NCBI GenBank assembly: GCA_026392135.1
Contig: JAPLCR010000497.1
Span: forward strand, 13,888-22,140
Source of the DNA: Armatimonadota bacterium
GTDB taxonomy: Bacteria; Armatimonadota; Chthonomonadetes; Chthonomonadales; Chthonomonadaceae
DNA: 8,253 bases
Reading direction: 5' to 3'
The notes under the pieces are model-generated. The model saw only the letters and a list, made by a program, of their open reading frames with translations. It made no database searches and had not been told where the DNA came from. Shown piece after piece: positions 1 to 6,452 of this stretch (position 1 is its first letter; the number at the start of each line of letters is the position of its first letter). Position numbers and translations under genes: made by a program.

Positions 1-2
1 TC

Positions 3-1367
3 GGTGCGAAGGAGATTATCGCTTTTGCGACCTCTGCCACCCGTGAAGCCGGTAACCGCGATGAGTTTGTGGAGAGGGTACGCGAAGAGGCGGAGATTGA
101 GGTGCGCGTTATCTCTGGGGTAGAAGAGGCGCGGCTGATATGGCTCGGCGTATCTAGCGGGATAGACCTCGCCAAGCGCAAAGCCATTCTCATGGATATC
201 GGCGGCGGTAGCACCGAGGTTATTATAGGCAACAAGCAGGAGTATCTGCTTCTGGACAGCCTGAAACTTGGGGCAATACGCCTCTCTAGCCGGTTTTTTA
301 CCAGTGCGAAAGCCTATACCGCAGAGGAGTTTGCCCAAGCACAGGAGTATGTTCGTGCGACTGCCAGCCAACTTAGCCGAAAGGTGGGGCAGGTAGGTTT
401 TGATATTGGTATGGGAAGTGCCGGAACCATAACCACGTTGGGCGAAATTACAGCGCGGCGTAGCCTAGATAGTAGGGAAGGGGCAGGGCGGCAGCTCTCC
501 TTCACCCTCAAAGACCTCCGAACTACGGTAGAACTCCTCTATAAGCTACCCCTCGAAGAGCGGCGTAGAGTGCCGGGCATGGATGCAAATCGCGCTGACA
601 TCATTGTGGGCGGCTCTGCAATCCTCCTTACTCTGATGGAGATGTTTCGTATTGAGCGCCTCACCGTTAGTGAGCGTGGGCTACGCGATGGCATCCTCCT
701 CGACCATACGTTACGTGAAGAGGAGGAGCGTCAGCAGTATCAGGAGGTAGGAGTACGCCGCCGGAGCATACTTCAGCTGGCACGTGCCTGTAACTATGAG
801 GGGGAACACGCCGCACACACCTCTTTCATTGCGTTACGTCTGTTTGAGGAGTTGAAAAGCCTCGGTGAACACAATTACGGGCTTGCGGAGCGCGAACTAC
901 TGGACTATGCTGCCATAACGCACGATATCGGCAACTTCTTGTCTCACTCAAACCACCAGAAGCACGCCTACTACCTGATTCGCAACTCCGACCTGCTGGG
1001 CTTCAACGATACCGAGATTGATATTGTCGCGAATGTAGCCCTCTATCACCGCAAAGGCTTTCCTAAGAAAAAACACGAAAATCTGGTGAACCTGAATAAG
1101 GGGGAGCGTCGTCTAGTAAGTGTGCTTGCGGCGATTTTGCGCGTGGCGGAGGGAGTGGATAGAAGCCACCTTCTGCTGGTGAAAGATATTCGCCTTGAGC
1201 GCCTCTCCAATCCACGCCGCTACCTGCTCACACTCTTCTCCGATTCTGATGGTCAAATGGAGGTTTGGGGTGTACAGAACAACCGTGATTTATTCGAGTT
1301 TATATTTGACGCTCCTCTTCAAGTTCAAGTTGTTCCCTTGAGTGAGGCAAAAAAATCTACCTCGTAA
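3..1367 (+). CDS. ppx: Ppx/GppA-family exopolyphosphatase / pppGpp phosphatase with C-terminal HD domain (5' end cut by window)
   Basis: Family members hydrolyse terminal phosphates of polyphosphate or convert pppGpp to ppGpp in the cytoplasm, linking phosphate storage to the stringent response. The frame is open from base 3 and its first residues already carry the family signature ATSATREAGN (visible residues 9-18). The GTG at 69 is therefore an internal codon and the true start lies off the left edge; by comparison with family members roughly 80-90 residues are missing, including the first phosphate-binding loop. Actin/Hsp70-like ATPase-fold motifs follow: DIGGGSTEV at about 65-73, GSAGTITTLGEI at about 138, then SERGLRDGIL at about 223. 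From about 265 an HD-type helical domain contains HAAH and THDIG (His307-Asp308). Both domains look intact. The sequence does not separate exopolyphosphatase from pppGpp phosphatase. The next gene starts 44 bp downstream on the same strand, suggesting co-transcription. Confidence 0.93.
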   Translation, partial: GAKEIIAFATSATREAGNRDEFVERVREEAEIEVRVISGVEEARLIWLGVSSGIDLAKRKAILMDIGGGSTEVIIGNKQEYLLLDSLKLGAIRLSSRFFTSAKAYTAEEFAQAQEYVRATASQLSRKVGQVGFDIGMGSAGTITTLGEITARRSLDSREGAGRQLSFTLKDLRTTVELLYKLPLEERRRVPGMDANRADIIVGGSAILLTLMEMFRIERLTVSERGLRDGILLDHTLREEEERQQYQEVGVRRRSILQLARACNYEGEHAAHTSFIALRLFEELKSLGEHNYGLAERELLDYAAITHDIGNFLSHSNHQKHAYYLIRNSDLLGFNDTEIDIVANVALYHRKGFPKKKHENLVNLNKGERRLVSVLAAILRVAEGVDRSHLLLVKDIRLERLSNPRRYLLTLFSDSDGQMEVWGVQNNRDLFEFIFDAPLQVQVVPLSEAKKSTS

Positions 1368-1411
1368 AGTCAGCCGTCTCCTCCTTACAACGGAGGATAG
1401 GAGGCAGTGCT

Positions 1412-3097
1412 ATGCAGTCTCGTGTCCGTTTACAAACTCTTATTGGATTCACGCTTGTTCCCATTGCGCTAATGGCTCTCTCTGGGGCAGGAGAGTTGCG
1501 TTGGCGGCAGGCAAAGAGCCTCTTCATACCTGATAAATCCACAAAAGCCACACTCCGCCTCTCAGGGTTCAAGCAGTCGAGCGAAGACTATACTCCGGAA
1601 GACAACATCAACTCTGTGTTAGGGCGTTACCGCAACGAGTCATTGGAGTTGGAGGTCGGCTATACCCTTGCCCTTATGCAGAGAGCAGACCAGAGTGCGG
1701 CGGGTGTGCAGAGGTTAGCGGAAGTGGGTAAGAGAAGGGGCTACACAAAGCGGCTGTGCGCTCATATCTTGCGCCATGCTATGCAGAACGACCCCTTGGA
1801 AAGTCGCCGTGAAGTGTACGAGATGAGAGGCAGCACTGTTTCACACAAGAGTTCGGTCAGCCCTTTATATCCAATGCCTATGGAGGCTTATGAGGCTGTG
1901 GTACAGGGAGAGAAATTAGACCCCGAAAACGCCTTTTTCCCTCTGATGCGAGCGATTTTTATTTTCTCTATGCCGCATGAAAGCGACCCTGCTGTCGACG
2001 AGCAAGCCCTTCAAGCGATACGAACTGCCACTCAAAAGTCCCGATACGAGGACTATCTGTGGAACGAAGCGGAACTCGTTAATCAAGTCTACACACGCGC
2101 CTACGGCAAACAGTCCGCGATACAAGTAGCCGCACTTCATGAAGTAGTTAGGGCACCTCACTACCTACCAATCAGCGATCTGGCACGTATCCTCGCCTAT
2201 AAAGCCATCCTCAGCGAAGGTAAAGGAGACTATAAGCAGGGTATCGCCTACCGGCGCGGCATCTTACGATTTGGTAGGCTCCTTCAAAACTCGCCCAGCC
2301 ACCTCGCAAGTCTGACCGGTAGCTCCGTGATAGCGATGGCACTGCAACCTAGAGTACCCCCTAAAAAGGGGGGAACCTCTGCCTCTGCCAACCGCGCTAA
2401 AACAGTAGCCTTTCTGCAAAAACATGGCGAAGCGGGACTCGCGCAGTGGATAGCGGACAACCAGCAGATTGTACAGAACAACTCCAACGACCTGACCATG
2501 AACGAAGTGGTATCTCGACTGGTTGGCGTAAAAAACAGCGACTATTATGCGGAGTTCTACTGGTGGCTAACGGATACCCTGTTGTGGGCGGCTATATTCA
2601 ACCTGATTCTACTCGCCTGTATTGCGCTCTACTTCCGCCGGAACTCCGCAGAAAACAGGTGGACGGTGATTGGAAGTGTTGCTGTACTCTTGATTGCTAA
2701 CGTATTCTGGCAACCGCACCTTCACTCTATCACCAACTTAAAAGAGATTACCCACTCTCTTGCTATTAGCGTAGAGAGTTCTCGAATGGATCGTTTTTGG
2801 GATTGGGAGCCTACACAGTTTATGGCGGTAATATGGGCGTTAGGGTGGGCACTTCCTCTGCTCCTCACGCTGTTTTGCGGTGGGTATAGCCTGTTACGGA
2901 AACAGCCTCTCACGAAGAGTCTTACCTCCGCCTGCCTTGTGGGCGCGATGACACTCCTCTGGGTTATCGCGTTTAGCCCCACTCCGCAAATCGAAACGAA
3001 TATGAGGCGAGAAATGGCGCGTTATACCCTAAGTGAGGGACGCTTCCTTGCCGCCAAAGCGGGGCAGAAGTGGATGAACGCGCCGCTCGTGCCATAA
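1412..3097 (+). CDS. Unrecognised membrane protein: N-terminal anchor, large helical soluble region, four C-terminal membrane segments
   Basis: I do not recognise the family. The start is well supported: AGGAGG at 1399-1404 lies 7 bp before the ATG. The 561 residues begin with a hydrophobic stretch (about 8-24, LIGFTLVPIALMALSG) that could be an uncleaved anchor or signal peptide. A soluble region of about 350 residues follows, rich in Ala, Leu, Tyr and charged residues, with a helical-repeat look (for example the segment around YEAVVQGEKLDPENAFFPLMRA), possibly a degenerate TPR-like array. Four likely membrane helices lie at about 387-407, 417-433, 470-493 and 504-522. The topology suggests an inner-membrane protein with an extracytoplasmic helical domain. 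A Pro-Pro-Lys-Lys-Gly-Gly segment at 316-321 is encoded by a DNA palindrome and may be a late insertion. It sits between ppx and the thioesterase in a probable operon; no function can be assigned. Confidence 0.85.
   Translation: MQSRVRLQTLIGFTLVPIALMALSGAGELRWRQAKSLFIPDKSTKATLRLSGFKQSSEDYTPEDNINSVLGRYRNESLELEVGYTLALMQRADQSAAGVQRLAEVGKRRGYTKRLCAHILRHAMQNDPLESRREVYEMRGSTVSHKSSVSPLYPMPMEAYEAVVQGEKLDPENAFFPLMRAIFIFSMPHESDPAVDEQALQAIRTATQKSRYEDYLWNEAELVNQVYTRAYGKQSAIQVAALHEVVRAPHYLPISDLARILAYKAILSEGKGDYKQGIAYRRGILRFGRLLQNSPSHLASLTGSSVIAMALQPRVPPKKGGTSASANRAKTVAFLQKHGEAGLAQWIADNQQIVQNNSNDLTMNEVVSRLVGVKNSDYYAEFYWWLTDTLLWAAIFNLILLACIALYFRRNSAENRWTVIGSVAVLLIANVFWQPHLHSITNLKEITHSLAISVESSRMDRFWDWEPTQFMAVIWALGWALPLLLTLFCGGYSLLRKQPLTKSLTSACLVGAMTLLWVIAFSPTPQIETNMRREMARYTLSEGRFLAAKAGQKWMNAPLVP
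2351..2380 (+). repeat. Palindromic sequence within the membrane-protein gene
   Basis: CCCCCT (2357-2362) and AGGGGG (2367-2372) form a 6-bp stem around AAAA. Outer AGAG (2351-2354) and CTCT (2377-2380) can pair beyond small internal loops. It is read in frame as Arg-Val-Pro-Pro-Lys-Lys-Gly-Gly-Thr at residues 314-322, a low-complexity stretch unlike the helical sequence on either side. The C-run/A-T/G-run layout resembles the intergenic palindrome at 8146-8168, but the two are not the same sequence. Confidence 0.55.
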
Positions 3098-3125
3098 ATA
3101 AAAAGAGTAGGAACTGAGACGACGT

Positions 3126-3560
3126 ATGCGAAAGCGAGATGGAAACGAACCTCTCCCCGACAATGGGGTTTTTATGACGCTACGGGTGCGTTATGCAGAG
3201 ACCGACCAGATGCAACGTGCCTACTACGGACGTTATTTTGAGTGGTTTGAGGCGGCGCGTTCGGATTTTTGCCGGGCGCGTGGTATTCGCTACCAAGACC
3301 TTGAAGACCAAGGATTTTTTCTTCCCATACTCGAAGCCTACTGCCGCTACAAGGGCGCGGCGCGGTACGACGAGGAGGTGACTATCTACGTCTACGTAAT
3401 GGAAATCTCAAAGCGAACCCTCCGCATGGGGTATCGGCTCACGGCGGGTGAGCGCGACGTTGCGGAGGGCGAAACCTATCAGATGCTGATTGATAGAGAT
3501 GGGAAGCCGCGCTCATTCCCGCCAGAGATTTACGACCGTTTCAAGGGTATTATCTCCTAA
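3126..3560 (+). CDS. Acyl-CoA thioesterase, YbgC/FadM-type hotdog fold (4HBT)
   Basis: Hotdog-fold thioesterases of this group hydrolyse acyl-CoA thioesters as small cytoplasmic oligomers. The 144 residues match the family's length and order: VRYAETDQMQRAYYGRYFEWFEAARSDF at about 21-48, GFFLPILEAYCRYKGAARYDEEVTI, then a strand-rich C-terminal half ending YQMLIDRDGKPRSFPPEI. The conserved Asp of the first motif is Asp27. Seven residues on, where the family usually has His in a YHxxY motif, this protein has Tyr34 (YYGRY), so the usual Asp/His pair is incomplete. The start is uncertain: the ATG at 3126 has only a weak, distant GTAGGA upstream, and the ATG at 3174 (Met17), just before the conserved domain, is an alternative. 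It lies 28 bp after the membrane-protein gene and only 12 bp from the convergent purH stop. The substrate cannot be told. Confidence 0.88.
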   Translation: MRKRDGNEPLPDNGVFMTLRVRYAETDQMQRAYYGRYFEWFEAARSDFCRARGIRYQDLEDQGFFLPILEAYCRYKGAARYDEEVTIYVYVMEISKRTLRMGYRLTAGERDVAEGETYQMLIDRDGKPRSFPPEIYDRFKGIIS

Positions 3561-3572
3561 CACCTCTTTGTC

Positions 3573-5192
3573 TTAGTGCAGGAAGTGACGCACTGCCGTA
3601 AAGACCATTGCGATACCGTACCTGTTCGCCACCTCAATCGTCTCTGCATCTTTCACAGAGCCGCCGGGCTGAATGATAGCGGTGATACCTGCCTGAGCCG
3701 CCGCTTCGGGTCCATCAGGGAAGGGGAAAAAGGCATCTGAAGCGACAACCGCGCCCTTTGCCTGTTCACCCGCCTGCTCGACTGCAAGGCGCACGGAGCG
3801 AACGCGGTTCATCTGTCCCGCGCCTACGCCTACCACCTGCCTTCCCTTTGTAAAGACAATCGCGTTGCTCTTAACGTGGCGCACTATCTTCCATGCGAAC
3901 AGCAACTCTTCAATCTCATCTTGTGAGGGAGCCCGCTCTGTGACGACCTTCAAATCCTCCGCTGTTATGACGATATGGTCAGGCGACTGCACAAGAATAC
4001 CTCCGACTACGCGCTTATAGTCGATGCCTGTAGCACCCGCTTTCGCCCGCCAATCCGTTAGGCTCCCCAGCTCCAAGAGGCGGAGGTTTGCGCCCCACTT
4101 CTTCTTTTCGGTAAGAATGGGTATCGCTTCCGCCTCATAACCGGGCGCGATAATCGCCTCGAAGAAGGTGTTTTTGCCCGTTATCTCTTCGGCAGTAGCC
4201 ACATCGATTGGACGCGTCACCGCGAGAATTCCCCCAAATGCCGAAATCGCATCCCCTTGTCGTGCTTTCAGGAAAGCCTCCGCAAGCGTATCACCTAAAG
4301 CCACGCCACAGGGGTTTGTGTGCTTAATGATAACGGCGCAAGCTTGTGCTTCCTCTGTGAACTCTTTGGCGGTCTCAAGGGCGGCGTTTAGGTCGTAGAG
4401 GTTGTTGAAGGAGAGCTCCTTGCCGTGTAGCTGTTTTGCGTTTGCGACACACGGTTCGGATACGCCCGGTTGAACGTAGAAGGCGGCGCGTTGGTGAGGG
4501 TTCTCACCGTATCGACACTCTTGCGCCTTGCGATAACCCAACGCCAACTCTTGTGGGAAGTCTGGTGATGCACTCCCCACCTCCTGTGCAAAGCGTTGCA
4601 GAAGCCACTGGCTAATGTAGGCATCGTACTGCCCTGTGTGCGCGTAAGCCTTTGCCGCAAGCTGACGGCGTGTCGTTAGGCTGACGCTTCCGGTATTCGC
4701 AGTCATCTCGTCCAGAATTGTGGAGTAGTCGGCAGGATTCACCACGACAACAACACCAGTATGGTTCTTCGCTGCCGAGCGAATCATTGCGGGTCCTCCA
4801 ATATCAATGTTCTCAATCGCGTCCTCTAGCGTTACATTTGGTTTCGCCACCGTAGCCGCGAATGGGTAGAGGTTCACGCACACAAGGTCAATCGGACGGA
4901 TGCCATGCTCCGCAATTACCGCGAGGTGTTCGGGCTTTGCGCGGTCTGCCAATAGTCCTCCATGCACCGCAGGGTGAAGCGTCTTGACGCGCCCCTCTAG
5001 CATCTCCGGAAAGCCTGTCACCTCACTAATGTTGAGGACAGCCAACCCCGCGTTCGCGAGTGCCGTTGCTGTGCCGCCTGTCGAAATAATCTCAAACCCC
5101 AATGCCGTCAACCCCTGCGCGAACTCGACAAGCCCCGACTTATCGGAGACGCTGAGTAGTGCACGACGTGTTTCTGTAGCCTGTACAGTCAT
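3573..5192 (-). CDS. purH: Bifunctional AICAR transformylase / IMP cyclohydrolase
   Basis: PurH carries out the last two steps of de novo purine synthesis in the cytoplasm: it formylates AICAR (ZMP) with 10-formyl-tetrahydrofolate and cyclises FAICAR to IMP. The 539 residues cover the whole protein. The N-terminal MGS-like cyclohydrolase domain shows RRALLSVSDKSGLVEF (9-24), STGGTA (37-42) and GRVKTLHPAVHGGLL (67-81). The transformylase domain has RYGENPHQ (227-234), the catalytic Lys290-His291 in IIKHTNPCGVA, SDAFFPFPDG (485-494), QPGGSVKD (508-515) and the typical tail MVFTAVRHFLH. The ATG at 5192 is preceded, on the - strand, by AAAGGAG (5209-5203) with a 10-nt spacer. The leader carries a ZTP/ZMP riboswitch and terminator, so the gene should be induced when its own substrate ZMP builds up. 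It appears monocistronic in this window and converges closely on the thioesterase gene. Confidence 0.98.
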   Translation of the reverse strand: MTVQATETRRALLSVSDKSGLVEFAQGLTALGFEIISTGGTATALANAGLAVLNISEVTGFPEMLEGRVKTLHPAVHGGLLADRAKPEHLAVIAEHGIRPIDLVCVNLYPFAATVAKPNVTLEDAIENIDIGGPAMIRSAAKNHTGVVVVVNPADYSTILDEMTANTGSVSLTTRRQLAAKAYAHTGQYDAYISQWLLQRFAQEVGSASPDFPQELALGYRKAQECRYGENPHQRAAFYVQPGVSEPCVANAKQLHGKELSFNNLYDLNAALETAKEFTEEAQACAVIIKHTNPCGVALGDTLAEAFLKARQGDAISAFGGILAVTRPIDVATAEEITGKNTFFEAIIAPGYEAEAIPILTEKKKWGANLRLLELGSLTDWRAKAGATGIDYKRVVGGILVQSPDHIVITAEDLKVVTERAPSQDEIEELLFAWKIVRHVKSNAIVFTKGRQVVGVGAGQMNRVRSVRLAVEQAGEQAKGAVVASDAFFPFPDGPEAAAQAGITAIIQPGGSVKDAETIEVANRYGIAMVFTAVRHFLH

Positions 5193-5246
5193 TGATATCC
5201 AACTCCTTTGTGTTTGAAAACAGTAGCCGCAAGAGAGCTAAAACGC

Positions 5247-5294
5247 AAAAAATCGCCTAAGCCCCTCGAAAATGTGTCGAGAATGCCCAGGCGA
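5247..5294 (-). terminator. Intrinsic terminator of the purH leader, overlapping the riboswitch pseudoknot strand
   Basis: In the - strand RNA, UCGCCU (5294-5289) pairs with AGGCGA (5258-5253). The next GGGC pairs with GCUU through two G-U pairs, and after a small internal loop CUCGA pairs with UCGAG. Six U follow at once (5252-5247). The 5' arm of this hairpin is the same CGCCUGGGC that closes the ZTP aptamer pseudoknot, so the two structures exclude each other. The terminator lies about 55 nt before the purH start codon. Confidence 0.88.
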
Positions 5295-5359
5295 GCGACG
5301 CTGTCCTCAACGCGCATTCCCCCGGAGTGCCTCTCCGTGAACGCCAGTTATGCCCGTTG
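5284..5359 (-). promoter_or_regulatory. ZTP/ZMP riboswitch aptamer (pfl motif) controlling purH
   Basis: Read on the - strand, the leader has the pfl-motif layout. P1 is formed by CAACGGGCAU (5359-5350) and AUGCGCGUUG (5317-5308), nine of ten positions paired. The conserved ACUGGCG follows the 5' P1 strand, with GGCG at 5345-5342. P2 is CGGAG (5337-5333) with CUCCG (5327-5323) around a 5-nt loop, followed by a GGGG-rich joining segment. After a short linker comes the diagnostic CGCCUGGGCA (5293-5284). GGCG can pair with CGCC to make the pseudoknot that encloses ligand. The class is known to bind ZMP/ZTP and to sit before purH, folD, glyA and similar genes, so this location fits. With the overlapping terminator the expected logic is ON when ZMP is bound. 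The identification is by eye; a covariance-model search was not possible. Confidence 0.92.
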
Positions 5360-5383
5360 CTAAATTGTAGGTATTTGGTATTT

Positions 5384-5389
5384 ATTATA
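5384..5389 (-). promoter_or_regulatory. purH: Candidate purH promoter -10 box
   Basis: A perfect TATAAT reads on the - strand at 5389-5384. Transcription from it would begin near 5376, about 17 nt before the first P1 base of the riboswitch, which is where a leader carrying this aptamer should start. No good -35 hexamer is found 16-18 bp upstream (CTCCTT to TCCTCC there), so an activator or a poor -35 must be assumed. The box lies inside the short inverted repeat GGTAT-N5-ATACC (5377-5391). Confidence 0.5.
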
Positions 5390-5399
5390 CCTTTTTTGA

Positions 5400-5408
5400 T
5401 GGTATAAG
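5400..5408 (+). promoter_or_regulatory. Candidate extended -10 promoter for the TPR protein gene
   Basis: TGGTATAAG fits an extended -10 (TGn followed by TATAAg); the -35 region is weak (TTTATT at 5381-5386, 16 bp upstream). It would give a leader of about 80 nt before the ATG at 5494. It lies within 20 bp of the divergent purH -10 box, so the two promoters would overlap. Confidence 0.3.
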
Positions 5409-5493
5409 GAGGAGATAACTCTGGGGAAAGTGAATGTAATAAGGAGATTTTTTTGCTACTAGATACGCTATTTAGGAAGGGGAGGCACTCACT

Positions 5494-6372
5494 ATGTCTA
5501 CAGAATGTGACCAGGGTTTGGAGGCATTGAAGCAGGGCAATGTAAATGCTGCGATACCACTTTTGGAGCAGGCTATTCAGGTTGACCCCAACGATTTTAA
5601 CGCGCATCTCTACCTCGGAGCCGCCTATTCACAGGCGGATCGCGCTAACGATGCCGTAACCATTCTTACGCAGTCGGTGCATCTACAGCCTTCCAACGCG
5701 CAGGCGCGGTTTAACCTCGGTATCGCGCTTCAAAAGGCGGGCTGGGTGAACGAAGCCGCTACCGCTTTCGAGCAAGCCCTCACTCTTCAACCGGACTACC
5801 CGCAGGCGCAACAGGCTCTGAGTGTCCTCCGCCCGCCTCAAGTGCCACAGGCACAGGTTCCGACACAGGTTATCTCACCGCAACAGGCTCCCCAGTACAC
5901 TCCCATAAACCCACAGGGGTATGCTCCACCTCAGCAATCGAACTCCTACGCGCCTCCGCAACAGGGGTACGGGCAATCCCCCGGTGCTCCTAACTACGCG
6001 AATCTCGCCATGTATCAGAATACCTCTGGTATGAACTCCGATGTACCTCTGGAGATTGCGGTGTGTAAATGGAACTGGGCATCCTTCCTCTGGAGTTGGA
6101 TATGGTTGATTGGTCACGGAATGGTGTGGCAAGGGATTGGGCTGTTAGTTCTCAGCTTTATCCCCATCATCAGTATCGCCTCACTAGGTATTTCTATCTA
6201 TCTAGGGGTTAAGGGGCATGAAATCGCATGGAAGAATCGCCGATTTGATAGTGTAGAGCAGTGCTTTGCTATACAACGCAAGTATGTTCAGGTCTGGTGT
6301 ATCATTTTCGGCGTGTTTCTTGTGTTGGGGCTTATTGCTGTGATGATGATTGGAATGAATCCGCCTAGATAG
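5494..6372 (+). CDS. TPR protein with Pro/Gln-rich linker and C-terminal membrane domain
   Basis: The protein has three parts. Residues 5-104 form three tetratricopeptide repeats, each ending in a DP- or QP-type turn (QVDPND, LQPSNA, LQPDYP), a fold used for protein-protein contacts. Residues about 113-182 are a low-complexity linker rich in Pro, Gln, Tyr and Asn, with YAPPQQ repeated at 143-148 and 152-157. Residues 190-292 form a membrane domain: KWNWASFLWSWIWLI at the start, a hydrophobic span around 213-238, then the conserved-looking AWKNRRFDSVEQ, and a final helix around 266-287. This last module resembles the small DUF2628-like 'NWaaF' membrane domains, a family guess only. The start is clear: GGGGAGG at 5479-5485 lies 8 bp before the ATG. 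A role as a membrane-anchored scaffold is inference. It is divergent from purH and convergent with the hydrolase locus. Confidence 0.88.
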   Translation: MSTECDQGLEALKQGNVNAAIPLLEQAIQVDPNDFNAHLYLGAAYSQADRANDAVTILTQSVHLQPSNAQARFNLGIALQKAGWVNEAATAFEQALTLQPDYPQAQQALSVLRPPQVPQAQVPTQVISPQQAPQYTPINPQGYAPPQQSNSYAPPQQGYGQSPGAPNYANLAMYQNTSGMNSDVPLEIAVCKWNWASFLWSWIWLIGHGMVWQGIGLLVLSFIPIISIASLGISIYLGVKGHEIAWKNRRFDSVEQCFAIQRKYVQVWCIIFGVFLVLGLIAVMMIGMNPPR

Positions 6373-6396
6373 GTGGGCTAAGCCAAAGAGGTATCA

Positions 6397-6429
6397 AGAG
6401 GGGGAAGACCGTTACGGTCTTCCCCCTCT
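6397..6429. terminator. Perfect 15-bp hairpin between convergent genes
   Basis: AGAGGGGGAAGACCG (6397-6411) and CGGTCTTCCCCCTCT (6415-6429) are perfectly complementary with a TTA loop. It lies between the stop of the TPR gene (6372) and the convergent hydrolase stop (6453), where a bidirectional terminator is expected. Neither side has a long U-tract (CTGTACAT after it on +, TGATACC on -), so it may stop transcription inefficiently or act mainly to protect the mRNA 3' ends. Confidence 0.7.
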
Positions 6430-6452
6430 CTGTACATAACCCGTAAACCAGC

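Noticed and set aside
69..71. GTG as the start of the Ppx/GppA protein
   Set aside because: The frame is open to the window edge and the upstream residues carry the conserved ATSATREAGN motif.
5440..5454. Terminator ending in seven T before the TPR gene
   Set aside because: There is no stable hairpin directly upstream of the T-run.
5257..5607. Open frame of 116 codons on the - strand
   Set aside because: It runs through the start of the TPR gene, the promoters, the riboswitch and part of the terminator. It has no ribosome binding site and its protein looks random.
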